DNA from: Spirochaetaceae bacterium
Lineage (GTDB): Bacteria > Spirochaetota > Spirochaetia > PWKH01
Assembly: GCA_003557605.1 (NCBI GenBank)
Contig: PWNW01000322.1
Span: 1 to 14,906 of the forward strand
Length of the DNA stretch: 14,906 nt
Direction: 5' to 3'
Below, one piece after another: positions 12,700-14,906 of the stretch (positions are counted from its first letter, which is position 1; each line of letters begins with the position of its first letter). The notes below the pieces were generated by a model that saw only the letters and a program-made list of their open reading frames with translations, had not been told where the DNA came from and searched no databases. The translations under genes and the position numbers were made by a program.

Positions 12700-12722
12700 A
12701 AAAAAAATACCCGCTTTCGGGG
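12700..12722 (-). terminator. Weak leftward terminator-like hairpin in the importer-rnr gap
   Basis: On the minus strand CCCG-AAAG-CGGG forms a short GC stem, followed by TA and eight T residues (12707-12700). It lies upstream of the importer promoter, so it would stop a leftward transcript arising from further right in the gap. The 4-bp stem is short for a terminator. Confidence 0.4.
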
Positions 12723-12798
12723 AGAATGCCTATATAACTGTATATAATGCAGAGAGATGAATACGCAGCTTAACTGGTTTCTTCATGGCTGAAAAAGA

Positions 12799-12869
12799 AG
12801 CTGAAGATTTCCCGATCAGCTGATGAGAAGCGGTGCGTAATAGCACGGAATGAAACAGATCTCATCAGC
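12799..12869. other. Compound inverted repeat with alternative pairings
   Basis: GCTGATGAG (12819-12827) pairs perfectly with CTCATCAGC (12861-12869), enclosing a small hairpin GTGC-GTAATA-GCAC (12833-12846). A competing pairing is AGCTGA (12799-12804) with TCAGCT (12816-12821), which overlaps the left arm of the long stem, so the two cannot form together. ATCAGCTGAT (12815-12824) is also a palindrome. The whole lies in non-coding DNA; no known RNA family is recognised. Confidence 0.4.
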
Positions 12870-12944
12870 AGTCTATATAGTTAGTTGACTAATAGAGTGG
12901 TGAGTTCGTACCCGTGAATGGCGGTTCCCTTCGGCCCCATGAAC

Positions 12945-12953
12945 TGGTATACT
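12945..12953 (+). promoter_or_regulatory. Extended -10 promoter of rnr
   Basis: TGGTATACT, an extended -10 with TATACT (5 of 6), 19 bp before ATG 12973. The -35 at 17 bp (TTCCCT) is poor. The predicted start is near 12960, just before the ribosome site GGAG (12961-12964). Confidence 0.45.
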
Positions 12954-12972
12954 TCCTTCAGGAGTACAGGGT

Positions 12973-14906
12973 ATGAAGCAGGATGAGCGCAGAAGAGTTA
13001 CCGGGAAAATCCGGGTGCATGCCGGAGGATTCGGATTTGTATTGGCCCAGGAGGGGGATGATCTGTTTATCCCCTCTGATGCGATGCACACCGCCCTGGA
13101 CGGCGATACGGTAACTGCGCAGCAGGTGCGCACCATTCCCGGGAAGAATCCTATCGGGAGAGTGACGGAGGTGGTGCACCGGGAACAGCAGATGATCATA
13201 GGGACCTTCCAGAGCATCCCCGGAGGCGGCAGGGTGCTCAGCGATGATGCAAGGCTGCCGGTGCCCCTGTTCATCCCCAAGGAGCTTCTTGAGCCAAAAA
13301 GCAGACGGACCCGCGCTCCCAGGGACAAGGAGGTGGTGTCGGCTGAACTGCTGCGGTGGAAGACCGGAGATGCCCATCCGACCGGAAGAATCCTTGAGGT
13401 TTTAGGATCCTCCAGGGATGCGGACATTGATGTGCGCATTGCAGCCCGTTCCCGGGGGTTCCCTCTGGAGTTTCCCCGGCAGGCAGAAGAGGAGGCCGAA
13501 GCACTCCTCAAGGCAAAAATCAGGAAGGAGAAACGCAGCCGTGAGGACCTGAGGGGTCTCACCTGCATCACCATAGATCCCGACACCGCCCGTGATTTTG
13601 ACGATGCCCTGTCGGTGGAGCAGCTTGACAGCGGCTTGTTCGAGGTGGGGGTCCATATTGCCGATGTGAGCTGGTACGTCCGGGAGAATTCAGCCCTGGA
13701 CCGGGAGGCTGCTAAACGGGGCACGTCAGTCTACCTGGTTGATCATGTAATCCCCATGCTTCCCGAGGTGCTATCAAATGACCTGTGCAGCCTCAGGCCC
13801 GGGGAGGACCGCCTTGCCTTCAGCGTCATGATGACCCTGAACTCCCGCGGGGATGTATGCAGGTACCGCATCGTTGAGACGGTGATCAGGAGTTCCTGCA
13901 GGCTCACCTACGCCGAGGCTGAAGAGATCATCTCCGGAACATCCCACCGCTATGCACGGACCGTCAGCACCCTGATGCTGCTGAGCCAGGTGCTGCGCAG
14001 GCAGAGAGAGGAAATGGGAAGCATCGATTTTGACGTGTCCGAGCCGGTGCTTTCCCTGGATGAGAAGGGTATTCCCTATGAGATGAAGCCGAGGCAGCGG
14101 CTTGATGCAAACCGGCTGGTGGAGGAGTTTATGCTTCTGGCCAACAGGACCGTTGCAGGGCATATGGTGAGGAAAAAACGGGAGCATCTTCCCTTTGTCT
14201 TCCGGGTGCATGAGCAGCCCAAGGAGCAGGACATGCGCTCCTTTCTCACAGTGCTGGAGACCCTGGGCATCCATTACCGCATTGAGGGGGCGCTGAAGAG
14301 CGATGACTACCGGAAGATTCTCGATATTATAGAGAACCTCGATTTCCGTGATTTTGTTGAAAAGGTAGCACTCAGGGCGATGACCAAGGCTTCCTACAGC
14401 ACGAAAAATATTGGTCATTTCGGCCTGGCCTTTGAGGCATACACCCATTTCACCTCCCCCATCAGGCGGTATCCGGACCTGCTGGTGCACCGTCTGCTGA
14501 AGCTGTACGCCCGAGAGAGCAGGCCAGGTGACCTCGGGGAGCTGAAGCGGCGCATGGAACAGCTGTGCGCCTCATCTTTTGAGCGGGAACTGCAGGCGGT
14601 GCAGGCGGAGCGTGAATATGTGAGGACCAAGGCGATGCAGTTTCTCTCCCGGAAGGTGGGGACGGTTTGTGAAGGGGTTATCAGCGGGGTGACGTCCTTC
14701 GGGATATTTGTAGAGCTCAGCGGCTACCTGATAGACGGCCTGGTGCATATTTCAACCATACCTGGGGACCGGTATGTCTACGACAAGGAGGCCTACCAGC
14801 TCAAGGGAGAGAATACTTCATCGGTGTACCGCCTCGGTGACCGGGTGAAGGTGAAAATTGTCTCGGTCTCCGTGGAGGAGAGAAAAGCCGTATTCAGCCT
14901 TGCGGA
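12973..14906 (+). CDS. rnr: Ribonuclease R (3' end beyond window)
   Basis: 644 codons are visible and the frame is still open at the window edge. RNase R is a processive 3'-5' exoribonuclease that degrades structured RNA. Order of domains: cold-shock OB folds from residue 10 (VTGKIRVHAGGFGFVLAQ) to about 180; the RNB catalytic domain with TCITIDPDTARDFDDALSVE (197-216), whose Asp202, 208, 210 and 211 are the metal-binding acids; the FTSPIRRYPDLLVHR segment (493-507); and an S1 domain starting near 563 (GTVCEGVISGVTSFGIFVEL). The remaining S1 end and any basic tail are outside the window. Unlike the E. coli enzyme there is no N-terminal helix-turn-helix before the first OB fold. GGAG precedes ATG 12973 by 8 bp. 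Confidence 0.95.
   Translation, partial: MKQDERRRVTGKIRVHAGGFGFVLAQEGDDLFIPSDAMHTALDGDTVTAQQVRTIPGKNPIGRVTEVVHREQQMIIGTFQSIPGGGRVLSDDARLPVPLFIPKELLEPKSRRTRAPRDKEVVSAELLRWKTGDAHPTGRILEVLGSSRDADIDVRIAARSRGFPLEFPRQAEEEAEALLKAKIRKEKRSREDLRGLTCITIDPDTARDFDDALSVEQLDSGLFEVGVHIADVSWYVRENSALDREAAKRGTSVYLVDHVIPMLPEVLSNDLCSLRPGEDRLAFSVMMTLNSRGDVCRYRIVETVIRSSCRLTYAEAEEIISGTSHRYARTVSTLMLLSQVLRRQREEMGSIDFDVSEPVLSLDEKGIPYEMKPRQRLDANRLVEEFMLLANRTVAGHMVRKKREHLPFVFRVHEQPKEQDMRSFLTVLETLGIHYRIEGALKSDDYRKILDIIENLDFRDFVEKVALRAMTKASYSTKNIGHFGLAFEAYTHFTSPIRRYPDLLVHRLLKLYARESRPGDLGELKRRMEQLCASSFERELQAVQAEREYVRTKAMQFLSRKVGTVCEGVISGVTSFGIFVELSGYLIDGLVHISTIPGDRYVYDKEAYQLKGENTSSVYRLGDRVKVKIVSVSVEERKAVFSLA

Noticed and set aside
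12741..12748. TATAAT on the plus strand in the importer-rnr gap as the rnr promoter.
   Set aside because: No -35 at 16-18 bp, and it would give a leader over 200 nt when a nearer extended -10 exists. It may still be a minor start.
12832..12848. Fragment of 23S rRNA (GCGTAATAGC resembles a conserved hairpin of the large-subunit rRNA).
   Set aside because: The similarity is limited to about ten bases and the flanks do not match; treated as coincidence.
12820..12875. Hammerhead ribozyme: CTGATGAG followed by GAAAC and a later GTC.
   Set aside because: The core words are present in order, but the bases between CTGATGA and GAAA do not pair at the base of stem II, stem III would be two base pairs, and no stem I forms. 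The CTGATGAG is instead one arm of a perfect inverted repeat.
12873..14490. Long open frames on the minus strand opposite rnr (such as 12873-13724 and 13774-14490).
   Set aside because: They are shadows of the RNase R reading frame, have no family signature and show low-complexity translation.

Overview
The window reads as ordinary bacterial chromosome, GC-rich and tightly packed, with short intergenic gaps and several overlapping gene ends. The gene set tentatively suggests a spirochaete, probably Spirochaetaceae. The pointers are an Rpn-type PD-(D/E)XK nuclease with a GMQR-like tail, a secreted PrcB-domain protein (a domain known from the Treponema denticola protease complex), GTP-type PEP carboxykinase, and an RNase R without the N-terminal helix-turn-helix. 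No rRNA, tRNA, CRISPR array, insertion sequence or phage gene was seen. The taxonomic guess rests on recalled families, not on a search.

Layout. 34-1071 (+): Rpn-type nuclease interrupted by one amber codon and carrying a 12-bp tandem repeat. 1136-1825 (+): a TetR regulator with a clear promoter, an inverted-repeat operator and a hairpin at its stop. 1838-3697 (-): a KdgF-like cupin with its own operator-like promoter, an isoprenylcysteine-methyltransferase-like membrane protein, and an exported pyroglutamyl-peptidase homologue. 3789-4280 (+): HemG-like flavodoxin. 4260-5297 (-): a PrcB-domain protein followed by a small secreted barrel-like protein. 5370-6260 (+): EamA/DMT transporter. 6290-8080 (-): GTP-dependent PEP carboxykinase, with a good terminator, a leader of about 230 nt and a strong promoter whose spacer is a perfect 16-bp palindrome. 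8339-8818 (-): MpsC/DUF2294 protein. 8857-10421 (+): zinc-dependent phospholipase-C-like protein plus nitroreductase. 10418-12615 (-): a complete polar amino acid ABC importer in the order binding protein, permease, ATPase. 12616-12972: a 357-bp intergenic region with promoters on both sides, a leftward terminator-like hairpin and a compound inverted repeat. 12973-14906 (+): RNase R, running off the window.

How the genes work together. The amino acid importer is the only obvious multi-gene machine; its three genes are translationally close-coupled. PEP carboxykinase is a stand-alone central-metabolism gene that looks heavily regulated at promoter and possibly leader level. The prcB-domain/barrel pair and the exported peptidase act in the cell envelope. 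The most notable signals are regulatory: short perfect inverted repeats placed on core promoter elements at tetR, the cupin gene, pckG and the binding-protein gene; a shared extended -10 (TGGTATACT) at three genes; two genes whose start codon lies 5-6 nt after a -10 box, suggesting leaderless mRNAs; and hairpins that contain or touch stop codons. I did not find a clearly new multi-gene system.
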